DNA of 64,000 nt from Streptomyces sp. NBC_01335 (GCF_035953295.1 NZ_CP108370.1:3067001-3131000); one strand, 5' to 3'. Numbered from the stretch's first letter, positions 18,452 through 26,269 are shown. Notes: generated by a model from the letters alone, not told the origin. Numbers and translations are program-made.

Positions 18452-18523
18452 TCAGGCGGTGAGCAGCGCCTCGGCCTCGGCCCGCTCTCAGGCGTTGAGC
18501 AGCGCCTCCACGTCGAGCTTGCC
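18452..18523. repeat. 36-bp duplication over the VOC stop codon
   Basis: TCAGGCGGTGAGCAGCGCCT at 18452 recurs at 18488 as TCAGGCGTTGAGCAGCGCCT. The two are 36 bp apart, which is twelve codons. Both start with the complement of TGA, so the VOC gene carries a second in-frame copy of its final codons and stop downstream. Confidence 0.8.
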
Positions 18524-18952
18524 CATGCCCATCATCGCCTTCATGGCACGGTCGGCGCGGTCCCGGTCGGGGCCGCCGAGGATGTCGGGAAGGGCGCGCG
18601 GCACGATCTGCCAGGACAGCCCGAACCTGTCCTTGAGCCAGCCGCACCGGCTCTCTTCGCCGCCCTCGGTGAGCGCCGTCCACAGCCGGTCCACCTCGGC
18701 CTGGTCCGCGCAGTCCACGGAGAGCGAGAGGGCCTCGGTGAAGTGGAAGGCGGGTCCGCCGTTGAGGCCGAGGTACTCCTGGTCCGCGAGCCGGAAGCGG
18801 ACCGTCATCACGGCGCCGGCCTCGCCCGGGGAGCCCTCGGGGTAGTGGCTGGTCTCCAGGACGCGCGAGTCGCCGCCGAACACGGAGACGTAGAAGTCGG
18901 CGGCCTCGGCGGCCCGGCCGTCGAACCAGAGACAGGGGGTGATCTTCTGCAT
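18488..18952 (-). CDS. VOC-family protein (PhnB/YhlI-type)
   Basis: A 154-residue protein of the vicinal oxygen chelate superfamily, of the type annotated as 3-demethylubiquinone-9 3-methyltransferase domain. The family signatures are ITPCLWFDGRAAEAADFYVS, FGGDSRVLETSHYPEG, ADQEYLGLNGGPAFHFTEA and the C-terminal WLKDRFGLSWQIVPRALPD. Function of stand-alone members is not known. ATG at 18952 has GGAGGAGAAG upstream. The stop is followed in frame by a diverged copy of the last codons (VEALLNA, then EAEALLTA). Confidence 0.85.
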   Translation of the reverse strand: MQKITPCLWFDGRAAEAADFYVSVFGGDSRVLETSHYPEGSPGEAGAVMTVRFRLADQEYLGLNGGPAFHFTEALSLSVDCADQAEVDRLWTALTEGGEESRCGWLKDRFGLSWQIVPRALPDILGGPDRDRADRAMKAMMGMGKLDVEALLNA

Positions 18953-19108
18953 GGTCTTCTCCTCCAGGGGTCCCGCCGGTCGGTGTCCCGAGCCCGGGTT
19001 CGTCACCGGTCCGGGGCTCTGGAAGGTAGACCCGGCGGGCGCCCCGGACTCATCGGACACGCGGGGCCGCCGCCCGTACGGACGCCTGCCCGGCCCCGGG
19101 CAGGCCGG

Positions 19109-19717
19109 TCACGGGCCGCCGGGCGCACCGCCCGTCAGGGTGGCGGCGAGGTCGTCGACGAGTGCCTCGTCGATGGGCCGGTGGGCTGAGAGGAGCCGGT
19201 ACCAGAGCACGCCGAAGACCAGGTCCTGCACGGTGGCCGGGGCCGGTCGCGCGGGCAGGTCGCCCCGGGCGAGGGCCCGGTCGAGCACCGCCTGGAGCGC
19301 GTCGCGCCTGCGCCGGAGGAATTCCGTACGGAAGGTGGCGCCGAACTCCGCGTCGATCTGGGCCTCCGCCATGAGGGCGCACAGGATGCGGGCGACCTGA
19401 TCCTGGCGGCCGAGCGTGAAGGTGTCCGTCAGGAAGGCCCGCAGATCGGCGGCGTAGGAGCCGTGGTCCGCCTGGCCGATGTGCAGGTCGGCCTTGACCG
19501 TCAGTGCGTCGAGGAGCACCTGGGCCTTGGAGGGCCACCAGCGGTAGATCGTCTGCTTGCCGCAGCCGGCACGGCCCGCGATGCCTTCGATCGTCAGGCC
19601 CGCCCAGCCGACCTCGCCGACCAGCTCGAAGGCGGCGGTCAGGATCGCCGCCCGGCTCTCCTCGCTCCGCTTGCGGCCGCGGCGTTCCACGGGAGGGGGT
19701 TGCTTGTCGATGGCCAT
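19109..19717 (-). CDS. TetR-family transcriptional repressor
   Basis: A 202-residue regulator. The N-terminal TetR helix-turn-helix spans about 14-60 (RAAILTAAFELVGEVGWAG, IAGRAGCGKQTIYRWWPSKA). The C-terminal ligand domain has about 130 residues. It is divergent from the SDR gene at 19767, 49 bp away, with the candidate operator AAACGAGACG between them, so it most likely represses that SDR gene and itself. The signal is unknown. ATG at 19717. Confidence 0.88.
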   Translation of the reverse strand: MAIDKQPPPVERRGRKRSEESRAAILTAAFELVGEVGWAGLTIEGIAGRAGCGKQTIYRWWPSKAQVLLDALTVKADLHIGQADHGSYAADLRAFLTDTFTLGRQDQVARILCALMAEAQIDAEFGATFRTEFLRRRRDALQAVLDRALARGDLPARPAPATVQDLVFGVLWYRLLSAHRPIDEALVDDLAATLTGGAPGGP

Positions 19718-19728
19718 GGGGCTAGCTT

Positions 19729-19746
19729 AAACGAGACGCCACGGTT
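19729..19746. promoter_or_regulatory. Candidate TetR operator
   Basis: AAACGAGACG (19729-19738) is followed on a shared CG by CGCCACGGTT, which matches the complement of the first half at 7 of 10 positions. It lies in the 49-bp gap between the TetR and SDR starts, where a repressor would block both promoters. Confidence 0.5.
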
Positions 19747-19766
19747 CGAAATAAGGAGATGCATTC

Positions 19767-20489
19767 ATGTCCTCCCAGCACACAGCCCTGGTGGTCGGGG
19801 GAACGTCCGGAATCGGACTGGCCACGGCCCGCCTGCTCGCGGAGCGCGGCACGACGGTGCACATCGTCGGGCGCGACAAGGAGCGGCTGGACGAGGTCCT
19901 CGCCGCCAATCCCGGAATCGTCGGGCACCGGGCCGACGCCGGCCGGGCCGACGAGATCCGGGCGGTCGCCGAGTCCATCGGCACCGTCGACCGGCTGGTC
20001 CTCGCGGCGAGCGGCGGTGAGGGGCAGGGGCCCTTCGCCGACCTGGACCTGACCGCTCTGCGCAGGGCCTTCGAGGCCAAGTTCTGGCCGCATGTCACCA
20101 CCGTCCAGGCGGTGCTGCCGCATCTGGCCCCGCAGGGCTCGATCACCCTGATCAGCGCCATCTCCGCGCGGACCGGCATGCCCGGGACGGCGGGCCTGGC
20201 CGCGGTCAACGGCGCGATCGAGTCCCTGGTCCGGCCGCTGGCGGCGGAGCTCGCCCCGATCCGCGTGAACGCCGTCTCCCCGGGGCTGGTCGACACCCCC
20301 TGGTGGAGCGGGCTGCCCGAGGAGGCGCGGCAGGAGTACTTCGCCCGGACCGCCGCCGTGCTGCCGGTCCGGCACGTGGCGACGGCCGAGGAGGTGGCCG
20401 AGGTGGTGGTCCTCGCCGCGACCAACGCCAACCTCACCGGCACGGTCCTGGAGGCGGACGGCGGCGCCCGCCTGGTGACCCTGCCGTAG
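19767..20489 (+). CDS. Atypical SDR without catalytic Tyr and Lys
   Basis: A 240-residue SDR-fold protein. The dinucleotide loop is GGTSGIGLATARLLAERG (about 11-28), with the strand-2 basic contact GRDKERL, and the C-terminal block NAVSPGLVDTPWW is intact. The active-site helix reads AGLAAVNGAIESL where active family members have Tyr-x3-Lys, so the tyrosine aligns with Leu and the lysine with Asn. It may bind cofactor without classical reduction, or use another mechanism. ATG at 19767 with AAGGAG upstream. It is divergent from TetR. The stop is in a 24-bp tandem repeat. Confidence 0.85.
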   Translation: MSSQHTALVVGGTSGIGLATARLLAERGTTVHIVGRDKERLDEVLAANPGIVGHRADAGRADEIRAVAESIGTVDRLVLAASGGEGQGPFADLDLTALRRAFEAKFWPHVTTVQAVLPHLAPQGSITLISAISARTGMPGTAGLAAVNGAIESLVRPLAAELAPIRVNAVSPGLVDTPWWSGLPEEARQEYFARTAAVLPVRHVATAEEVAEVVVLAATNANLTGTVLEADGGARLVTLP

Positions 20490-20532
20490 ACCCGTCTGGT
20501 GCCCCTGGCGTAGACCCGCCCGGTGACCCTGC
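20472..20532. repeat. 24-bp tandem repeat over the SDR stop codon
   Basis: CTGGTGACCCTGCCGTAGAC begins a 24-bp unit at 20472; a second unit starts at 20496, and half of a third at 20520. The unit length is a multiple of three, so the second unit carries another in-frame TAG. Confidence 0.85.
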
Positions 20533-20617
20533 GCGGAGAAGCGGCGGCGGGTGGCCGGTCGTCGCGGCGCGCGCCTCCGGCCCACCGGGCGGGGGCGCGC
20601 GCCGGCGGCTCAGGGCC

Positions 20618-20887
20618 TCAGGAGTCGACCGGCCCCAGCGACTCGAAGCGCCACCGGTGCACCGCGCGGGTGATCAGCCGCTCGTCCGGCTCGGGGAGTT
20701 CCGGCAGCTGGTCGCCGTACTCCCCCGGCCACCAGGTGATCACCAGCACCCGGTCCTTCGGGGCGCGCAGCAGTTCGGTGCGGAGCGGGGTGCGGGCGAG
20801 TTCGCCGGCCCGGGCGCGGGCCCACTCCAGCAGTTCCGTACCCCGCCCGTCGACGGCACGGGCCTCCCACATCAGTGCGACGGTCAT
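20618..20887 (-). CDS. Small protein coupled to tsaD
   Basis: An 89-residue soluble protein starting [19 protein letters not shown] with the conserved-looking core [20 protein letters not shown]. The ATG at 20887 overlaps the tsaD stop by ATGA, so it is translationally coupled. The core resembles a small alpha-beta monooxygenase-like or antibiotic-biosynthesis-monooxygenase fold, but the similarity is weak and no function is assigned. Its position suggests it is expressed with the t6A genes. Confidence 0.65.
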   Translation of the reverse strand: MTVALMWEARAVDGRGTELLEWARARAGELARTPLRTELLRAPKDRVLVITWWPGEYGDQLPELPEPDERLITRAVHRWRFESLGPVDS

Positions 20888-22005
20888 GAGTACAGGTTGT
20901 CCTTGCTGATCTCGTGCACGTGGTCGTGATCGTGGGTGTGACCGTGATCGTGCCGGGTGCCCGGTACGTGCGGGTCGGTCACCGGCAGCGAGGAGTCGGC
21001 GGACAGCTCCCAGTCGGAGGCGGGCCGGTTGCGGGCGACCATCTCGGCGCCGAGGGCGGCGACCATCGCGCCGTTGTCGGTGCAGAGTCCGGGGCGGGGC
21101 ACCCGGAGCCGGATTCCGGCGCGCTCGCAGCGTTCCTGGGCCAGCGCGCGGAGCCGGGAGTTGGCCGCGACACCGCCGCCGATCATCAGGTGGTCGACGC
21201 CCTCGTCCTTGCAGGCGCGGACGGCCTTGCGGGTGAGCACGTCGACCACGGCCTCCTGGAAGGACGCCGCCACGTCGCGTACCGGCACCTCCTCGCCGGC
21301 CGCGCGCTTCGCCTCGATCCAGCGGGCGACCGAGGTCTTGAGGCCGGAGAAGGAGAAGTCGTACGCGGGGTCGCGGGAGCCGGTCAGGCCGCGCGGGAAC
21401 GCGATGGCCTTGGGGTCGCCCTCCCTGGCCAGCCGGTCGATGACCGGGCCGCCGGGGAAGCCGAGGTCCAGCACACGGGCGATCTTGTCGAAGGCCTCGC
21501 CCGCCGCGTCGTCGATGGTGGCGCCCAGCGGCCGTACGTCGCTGGTGATGTCGGGAGCGAGCAGCAGCGAGGAGTGGCCGCCGCTGACCAGCAGGGCCAT
21601 CGTCGGCTCGGGCAGCGGGCCGTGCTCCAGCTGGTCGACGCAGATGTGCGAGGCCAGGTGGTTGACGCCGTAGAGCGGCTTGTTCAGCGCGTACGCGTAC
21701 GCCTTGGCGGCCGAGACGCCGACGAGGAGCGCTCCGGCGAGGCCCGGACCGGCGGTGACGGCGATGCCGTCGAGGTCCCGGGCGCTGACCCCGGCGTCCT
21801 TGAGGGCGCGCTCGATGGTGGGGACCATCGCCTCCAGGTGGGCGCGGGAGGCGATCTCCGGGACGACTCCGCCGAAGCGGGCGTGGGTGTCCACGCTGGA
21901 CGCGACGGCGTCGGCGAGGAGGGTGGTGCCGCGCACGATGCCGACGCCGGTCTCGTCGCAGGAGGTCTCGATGCCGAGTACGAGCGGTTCGTCAGCCATT
22001 GCCAT
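20884..22005 (-). CDS. tsaD: tRNA threonylcarbamoyl transferase TsaD
   Basis: A 373-residue ASKHA-fold enzyme that transfers threonylcarbamoyl to A37 of ANN-decoding tRNAs, with TsaB and Tsa[16 protein letters not shown] opens the fold; [15 protein letters not shown] contains the metal-binding His-x3-His; VSGGHSSL and [11 protein letters not shown] bind nucleotide. The C terminus carries an extension [15 protein letters not shown], nine residues of it Asp or His, that is not part of the catalytic fold. ATG at 22005 overlaps the rimI stop (TGATG); an ATG two codons later is also possible. It lies in the tsaB-rimI-tsaD operon. Confidence 0.95.
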   Translation of the reverse strand: MAMADEPLVLGIETSCDETGVGIVRGTTLLADAVASSVDTHARFGGVVPEIASRAHLEAMVPTIERALKDAGVSARDLDGIAVTAGPGLAGALLVGVSAAKAYAYALNKPLYGVNHLASHICVDQLEHGPLPEPTMALLVSGGHSSLLLAPDITSDVRPLGATIDDAAGEAFDKIARVLDLGFPGGPVIDRLAREGDPKAIAFPRGLTGSRDPAYDFSFSGLKTSVARWIEAKRAAGEEVPVRDVAASFQEAVVDVLTRKAVRACKDEGVDHLMIGGGVAANSRLRALAQERCERAGIRLRVPRPGLCTDNGAMVAALGAEMVARNRPASDWELSADSSLPVTDPHVPGTRHDHGHTHDHDHVHEISKDNLYS

Positions 22006-22496
22006 CAGCCATTCTCTGTTCCTTGTACGTGGAGGCGCATGACGAGTGCGTCGATGTTGCCCGGCTGGTAGTAGCCGCGCCGGAAGCCGATCGGCTCGAA
22101 GCCGAAGCGTTCGTAGAGCTTCTGGGCGCGGGTGTTGTCGACCCGGACTTCGAGCAGCACGGTGGCGCATTCGAAGGCGGTGGCGTGCTTCAGCAGGTCG
22201 GTGAGGAGTTCCGAGCCGAGGCCGCCGCCCCAGTGGTCGCGGGTGACGCCGATGGTCTGTACGTCGGCGAGGTCCCCGGCGGCGGCGAGTCCGGCGTAGC
22301 CGACGATCCGCCCGGTGGCCGGTTCCTCGGCGACGACGTAGCGCCGGGTGGCGTGCGGGCCCCGGGCGTGCGCGAGCTCGGACCAGAACATCCCGGCCGA
22401 CCAGGCGTCGTCGGGGAAGAGCTCGTGTTCGAGCTCCAGCACCGGTTCGATGTCCCACCAGCGCATCTCACGCAGTTCAGCGGTCGGGACGGTCAC
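22005..22496 (-). CDS. rimI: Ribosomal-protein S18-alanine N-acetyltransferase
   Basis: A 163-residue GNAT acetyltransferase. The acetyl-CoA loop is [17 protein letters not shown], and [19 protein letters not shown] is the usual C-terminal strand. Bacterial RimI acetylates the N-terminal alanine of S18; in actinobacteria it is encoded between tsaB and tsaD, as here. The GTG at 22496 overlaps the tsaB stop (GTGA) and begins [19 protein letters not shown]. Coupling on both sides suggests tightly linked synthesis. Confidence 0.9.
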   Translation of the reverse strand: MTVPTAELREMRWWDIEPVLELEHELFPDDAWSAGMFWSELAHARGPHATRRYVVAEEPATGRIVGYAGLAAAGDLADVQTIGVTRDHWGGGLGSELLTDLLKHATAFECATVLLEVRVDNTRAQKLYERFGFEPIGFRRGYYQPGNIDALVMRLHVQGTENG

Positions 22497-23158
22497 TTCG
22501 GGGTGACCACCTTGTAGTTCTTCGGGACCTGCGCGTCGGGCCTGCGGAGGTAGAGCGGCTGCGGGTCGAGCAGCTTCTCGCCCGCGGCGAGACGTTCGGC
22601 GGCGAGCGCGGCGAGCGCCCCGGCCGAGACGTGCTCGGGGCCGCGCGCGTCGGGGAAGGAATCGGGGTAGAGCACCGCTCCGGCGCCGACGACGGGGAGG
22701 CCGGCCAGCTCCTCGGCGATGTCGGCCGGCCGGTCGACGGAGGGGCCGCCGGTCCGGGTGCGGGGGTCCGCGTACCGCGCCCAGTAGACCTCCTTGCGGC
22801 GGGCGTCCGTGGCGACCGCGAAGGGGCCGGTGATCCCGGCTTCCTCCCCGGCGGCGTACGCGAGTCCGTCCAGGGTGCACAGTCCGTGCACGGGGACGGA
22901 GAGCGCGGAGGCGAAGGTCGCGGCGGTCACCAGGCCGACGCGCAGCCCGGTGTAGGGGCCGGGGCCGACGCCGACGACGATGCCGGTCACGGCGTCGAGG
23001 GTGGTTCCGGCCTCGGCGAGGACGCGGTCGACGGTGGGGAGCAGCAGCTCCCCGTGGCGTCGGGCGTCCACCTGGCCCGACTCCGCGACGACGGAGGTGC
23101 CGTCGTGGAGGGCGACGGTGACGGCGGGGGTGGCGGTATCCATGGCGAGCAAGAGCAC
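22493..23158 (-). CDS. tsaB: t6A synthesis protein TsaB
   Basis: A 221-residue inactive paralogue of TsaD needed for t6A formation. The N-terminal LLLAMDTATPAVTVAL and the GVGPGPYTGLRVGL loop identify it. It lacks the metal-binding His pair of TsaD, as the family does. The start is the GTG at 23158; ribosome-binding site is weak, so translation may be leaderless. First gene of the tsaB-rimI-tsaD operon, divergent from the transpeptidase-like gene at 23324. Confidence 0.93.
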   Translation of the reverse strand: MLLLAMDTATPAVTVALHDGTSVVAESGQVDARRHGELLLPTVDRVLAEAGTTLDAVTGIVVGVGPGPYTGLRVGLVTAATFASALSVPVHGLCTLDGLAYAAGEEAGITGPFAVATDARRKEVYWARYADPRTRTGGPSVDRPADIAEELAGLPVVGAGAVLYPDSFPDARGPEHVSAGALAALAAERLAAGEKLLDPQPLYLRRPDAQVPKNYKVVTPK

Positions 23159-23288
23159 GCAAACAGCCTACGGCTCCGGCGACCGGGGCATCGCGCCCGT
23201 ACGTCGTCCCGGTACGCCCCGTGGCTGCTGCTACCGTCACCCGGGATACACGAGTACGACGTAAACCTTGTACGACATGTGACAGGCG

Positions 23289-23308
23289 GCATGCGGCGGA
23301 CCGCATGC
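23289..23308 (+). promoter_or_regulatory. Leader hairpin before transpeptidase-like gene
   Basis: GCATGCGG (23289-23296) and CCGCATGC (23301-23308) form a perfect stem with a CGGA loop. It ends two bases before the ribosome-binding site AAGGGGAG, so it could affect translation. Confidence 0.45.
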
Positions 23309-23323
23309 GAAAGGGGAGCTCAG

Positions 23324-23887
23324 GTGGCAAGGGGCAGCTCGGGAATCGTGGCCGGGCTCACTGCGGCGGCCGTCGTGGCGGTCGCATTCCTCGCTTACCA
23401 GGCGTCGGCGAACGCCCCGGACTCGGTGGCCGCCCCCTCGACGAGCGCCTCCGCCTCCGCGTCCGCGAAGCCGTCCGCGAAGCCGTCAGCCCCCAAGGTC
23501 GACCCGCTGACGGTGCCGACCGGCTCCGGGAGCGGCCTCCGGGTCGTGTACGCGCTCAAGGAGCGGCGGGTGTGGCTGGTCGGCGAGGACGGCAAGGCGT
23601 CGCGGACGTTCACGGTGGTGCCGAGCAGCGTCAGCCCCAAGCCGGGTTCGTACGCGGTCTTCTCCCGCACCGGCTCGGTGACCGGCTCGGACGGCGTGCC
23701 GATCGAGCACGTGGTGCGGTTCGCCGAGGTGGACGACACGGTGATCGGCTTCAGCGCGGCGCAGGACGGCTCGCTGCCGACTCCGGACCCGACGCTGAAG
23801 ACCGGTGGGGTGCGGATGAAGCGTGCGGACGCCGACGCGATGTGGTCGTTCGCCACGGTCGCCGTGAAGGTCGTCGTCGTCCGGTAG
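23324..23887 (+). CDS. Secreted L,D-transpeptidase-fold protein, degenerate active site
   Basis: A 187-residue exported protein. A signal or anchor segment (GIVAGLTAAAVVAVAFLAYQ) is followed by a Ser/Ala/Pro/Lys linker and a domain of about 115 residues. That domain reads like YkuD: LRVVYALKERRVWLVGEDGK, then PKPGSYAVFSRTG, then GGVRMKRADADAMWSFA near the end. Active enzymes have HG upstream and SHGCVR at the nucleophile; here the first His site is IGF, and the second reads TGGVR. I infer a non-catalytic wall-binding or regulatory relative. GTG at 23324 is preferred because AAGGGGAG lies five bases upstream; the frame opens earlier. Confidence 0.75.
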   Translation: MARGSSGIVAGLTAAAVVAVAFLAYQASANAPDSVAAPSTSASASASAKPSAKPSAPKVDPLTVPTGSGSGLRVVYALKERRVWLVGEDGKASRTFTVVPSSVSPKPGSYAVFSRTGSVTGSDGVPIEHVVRFAEVDDTVIGFSAAQDGSLPTPDPTLKTGGVRMKRADADAMWSFATVAVKVVVVR

Positions 23888-23900
23888 ACGGGCTTCCCTC

Positions 23901-23939
23901 CGGCCGTCCGGCTCGGCCGTCCGGCTCGGCCGTCCGGCC
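23901..23939. repeat. 13-bp tandem repeat, three units
   Basis: CGGCCGTCCGGCT occurs at 23901 and 23914, and with a final C at 23927. It lies between the convergent transpeptidase-like gene and the 73-residue gene. Confidence 0.85.
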
Positions 23940-23977
23940 TTCCGCCGGGATCAGGCCGCTTCCCGCTTCCGCCGACC

Positions 23978-24199
23978 TCAGGCCGCTTCGCGCTGCGCGG
24001 GCGGCCTGATGCCGTGCACCGTGGCCGAGAGCTCGGTGTCGTCCTCGTTCAGCGCGTCGCCGTCGTCGGCCGCACGCGCCGCGGGTGCCTCGGACGGCGG
24101 GGTCGACACGGCGCTGGCCGCCGCACACGACGCGAGCAGATCCTTCATCGGCACCCCGGAGGGGGACGGGTACCGGACTTCTCGCTCGGGCGTCGGCAT
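23978..24199 (-). CDS. 73-residue protein of unknown function
   Basis: A short acidic protein opening MPTPEREVRYPSPSGVPMK and continuing DLLASCAAASAVSTPPSE, then a charged run through DDGDALNEDDTELSATVHG. One Cys, no membrane segment. It resembles neither a known toxin nor a known precursor peptide, though the Ser/Thr/Cys-rich middle and short charged leader would suit a modified peptide; that is only a possibility. ATG at 24199 has AGGAGG five bases upstream, a strong sign of a real gene. The promoter region holds the perfect palindrome at 24230-24245. A 27-bp duplication continues after the stop. Confidence 0.6.
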   Translation of the reverse strand: MPTPEREVRYPSPSGVPMKDLLASCAAASAVSTPPSEAPAARAADDGDALNEDDTELSATVHGIRPPAQREAA

Positions 24200-24229
24200 G
24201 GATGCCTCCTGGGCTCCGCTGGAGGAGTA

Positions 24230-24245
24230 GTTAGGTATACCTAAC
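24230..24245. promoter_or_regulatory. Perfect 16-bp palindrome, iron-box-like
   Basis: GTTAGGTATACCTAAC, 30 bp upstream of the 73-residue protein. TTAGGT and ACCTAA are the outer halves of the DmdR/IdeR iron box, but there the halves are separated by seven bases and here by two. It could instead bind another dimeric regulator. The A/T-rich centre may also be part of the promoter. Confidence 0.5.
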
Positions 24246-24364
24246 CAGTTCGCCACCCCATACCACCACGGGCGGGGCCGTCTGCGCAACATTTTACCGA
24301 CAGCTTGTCGGAAACCACCCGGGAACCCGTCTTCCCTTCGCCCTCGCCCCACCCCCGGACACGC

Positions 24365-24401
24365 CTGCGGGGCGCCTCCCCGAAGGGAAGACGCCCCGCA
24401 G
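24365..24401 (-). terminator. Hairpin downstream of tsaE
   Basis: CTGCGGGGCG (24365-24374) pairs perfectly with CGCCCCGCAG (24392-24401), with CCC/GGG pairing inside the loop. It is about 110 bp past the tsaE stop, just upstream of the palindrome region. Confidence 0.6.
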
Positions 24402-24408
24402 CGGTGTG

Positions 24409-24515
24409 CCGGAATCGGGCCGGGAGGAAATCAGAGGCCGGGAGGAATCAGGCCGGGCGAACGTCAGGCCGGAAGGAAACCGGAGGCACGGGGTGATCAG
24501 GCCGGAGGAATCAGG
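24409..24515. repeat. Degenerate tandem repeat at tsaE 3-prime end
   Basis: Variants of GGCCGGGAGGAATCA or GGCCGGAGGAATCA recur at about 24418, 24437, 24472 and 24502, the last reaching the tsaE stop codon. Spacing is irregular. This is one of several genes in the window whose stop lies in such duplicated sequence. Confidence 0.6.
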
Positions 24516-25053
24516 CCCCGTGCCCGCCGATACGGGTCCGCAGGTCCGCCCAGCGCGCCCCGACCCCCGCGAGGGTCACCTCGCGCCGGTCGTCGTCGGT
24601 GTCGCCGGTGGCGCGGTCGATGACCACGTGGAGCCGGTCGTCGGAGAGCTCCTCGACCTTGCCGTCGCCCCACTCCACGACCACCACCGAGTCCGGCAGC
24701 GACACGTCGAGGTCCAGGTCCTCCATCTCGTCGAGCCCGCCGCCCAGGCGGTAGGCGTCGACGTGGACCAGGGCGGGCCCGTCGCCCAGCGGGGGGTGGA
24801 CGCGGGCGATCACGAAGGTGGGGGACGTGACGGCGCCCCGCACCCCGAGTCCCTCGCCGAGGCCCCGGGTCAGGGTCGTCTTCCCGGCGCCGAGCTCGCC
24901 GGTGAGCATCACCAGGTCGCCGGGGGCCAGCAGCCCGGCCAGCTCGCGGCCGAGCTCCGTCATCTGCTCGGGTGACTCGACGGCGATGCGTACGGTGACG
25001 GCGTCCGGGGCCGCCGCGATCTCGGCGGCCGGGCCGTTGTGCGGTGCTTCCAT
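24511..25053 (-). CDS. tsaE: t6A synthesis ATPase TsaE
   Basis: A 180-residue ATPase that cycles the TsaBD complex in threonylcarbamoyl transfer. The P-loop is GELGAGKTTLTRGL (about 53-66), followed by TSPTFVIARVHPP and the aspartate/DAYRLGGG switch; VVVEWGDGKVEEL is the downstream family block. ATG at 25053 follows the hydrolase stop after one base, so it is coupled to that gene. It is separated from tsaD-tsaB by two genes on this strand. Confidence 0.93.
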   Translation of the reverse strand: MEAPHNGPAAEIAAAPDAVTVRIAVESPEQMTELGRELAGLLAPGDLVMLTGELGAGKTTLTRGLGEGLGVRGAVTSPTFVIARVHPPLGDGPALVHVDAYRLGGGLDEMEDLDLDVSLPDSVVVVEWGDGKVEELSDDRLHVVIDRATGDTDDDRREVTLAGVGARWADLRTRIGGHGA

Positions 25054-25054
25054 G

Positions 25055-26269
25055 TCAGCCCACGTTAGTCGGAGCCGGTACGGCTCCGATCCGCACCAGC
25101 AGGTCCGCGAGCCGGTCGGTCACCGTCTCGGGGTGTTCCAGCATCACCAGATGGCCCGCGTCCGGCACGATGACCAGCTCCGCGTCGGGCAGCACGTCGG
25201 CGATGGCCTCGCTGTGCGAACTGGGCGTGACCAGGTCCTTGTCGCCCGCCAGGATCAGCACCGGCATGTCCCGGAAGACGGGCAGCGCGGCACTCTTGTC
25301 GTGCTCGGTGAACGCCGGATAGAACTCCGCGACGACGTCGATGGGGGTCGCCTCGATGAGCCGCTCGGCGAACCGGGCGACCGCCGGGTCCACGTCCCGG
25401 GAACCGAACGAGTACCGCTTGATCAGGCTCGCGAAGAGGTCCGCGGTGGCCCGGCGGCCCCGCTCCACCAGCTCCGTCTGCGTACCGAGCGCCTTCAGCA
25501 CCCCGGGGAGCACCCGGCGCACCGCGTTGACGCCCGCGACCGGCAGCCCGAAGCTGACCTCGCCGAGCCGGCCGCTGGAGGTGCCGACGAACGCGGCGGC
25601 GGCGACCCGGTCGCGGACGAGTTCCGGGTACTGGTCGGCCAGCGCCATCATCGTCATGCCGCCCATCGAGTGCCCGACCAGCACCAGGCGCCCCTCGGGG
25701 GCCGCCGCGTCGATGACCGCCTTCAGGTCCCGGCCCAGCTGGTCGATGGTGACCGGCACTCCGTCGGCCTGGGCCCGGCCGCGCGCGGACCGGCCGTGGC
25801 TGCGCTGGTCCCAGTGGACCGTACGGACCAGCCCGCGCAGGGCCGCCCGCTGGAAGTGCCAGGAGTCCTGGGCGAGGCAGTAGCCGTGGCTGAAGACGAC
25901 GGTGACGGGGCCCGGGGACTTGCGGCCGAAGAGGCGGCGCTTGCGCGGACCGGTGGAGCCGCCGTTCCCGGCGGCCGCCGGCTCGGCCTCGTCGATCTCG
26001 TAGTACAGCGCGGTGCCGTCGTCGGCGACCGCCTGGCCGGGGGTGCCGCGCAGCGCGCCGTACGGCCCGGAGGCGTCCAGCGCGAGGCGCGCCTTCTTCC
26101 GCATGCCCCGGCCGACCGTCAGGCGCTCCACGGCGACCCCGGCGGCCGCACCGGCCGCGAGCACCCCTATGGCGGCCCCGGCGAACCCGGCCCGGCGCCA
26201 TCCGCCCGCCGTGGCCGCGGCAGCCGCGGCCACCACGTCTCCCGCGGCTCCCGCGCTGCTGTCGCTCAC
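25055..26269 (-). CDS. Alpha/beta hydrolase
   Basis: A 404-residue hydrolase with one N-terminal membrane segment (about 30-47, GFAGAAIGVLAAGAAAGVAV). The nucleophile elbow is GHSMGG (about Ser200), the acid GDKDLVTP and the histidine DAGHLVMLEHPE. HGYCLAQDSW supplies the oxyanion region. It resembles membrane-bound lipase/esterase-type Streptomyces proteins; substrate is unknown. The GTG at 26269 has GGAG upstream. It ends one base before tsaE begins and follows alr with 66 bp between, so alr-hydrolase-tsaE may be one transcript. Confidence 0.85.
   Translation of the reverse strand: MSDSSAGAAGDVVAAAAAATAGGWRRAGFAGAAIGVLAAGAAAGVAVERLTVGRGMRKKARLALDASGPYGALRGTPGQAVADDGTALYYEIDEAEPAAAGNGGSTGPRKRRLFGRKSPGPVTVVFSHGYCLAQDSWHFQRAALRGLVRTVHWDQRSHGRSARGRAQADGVPVTIDQLGRDLKAVIDAAAPEGRLVLVGHSMGGMTMMALADQYPELVRDRVAAAAFVGTSSGRLGEVSFGLPVAGVNAVRRVLPGVLKALGTQTELVERGRRATADLFASLIKRYSFGSRDVDPAVARFAERLIEATPIDVVAEFYPAFTEHDKSAALPVFRDMPVLILAGDKDLVTPSSHSEAIADVLPDAELVIVPDAGHLVMLEHPETVTDRLADLLVRIGAVPAPTNVG

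Noticed and set aside
24230..24245. Certain iron box for DmdR1
   Set aside because: The half-sites are two bases apart rather than seven as in the known iron box, so a DmdR site cannot be claimed; kept only as a palindrome.
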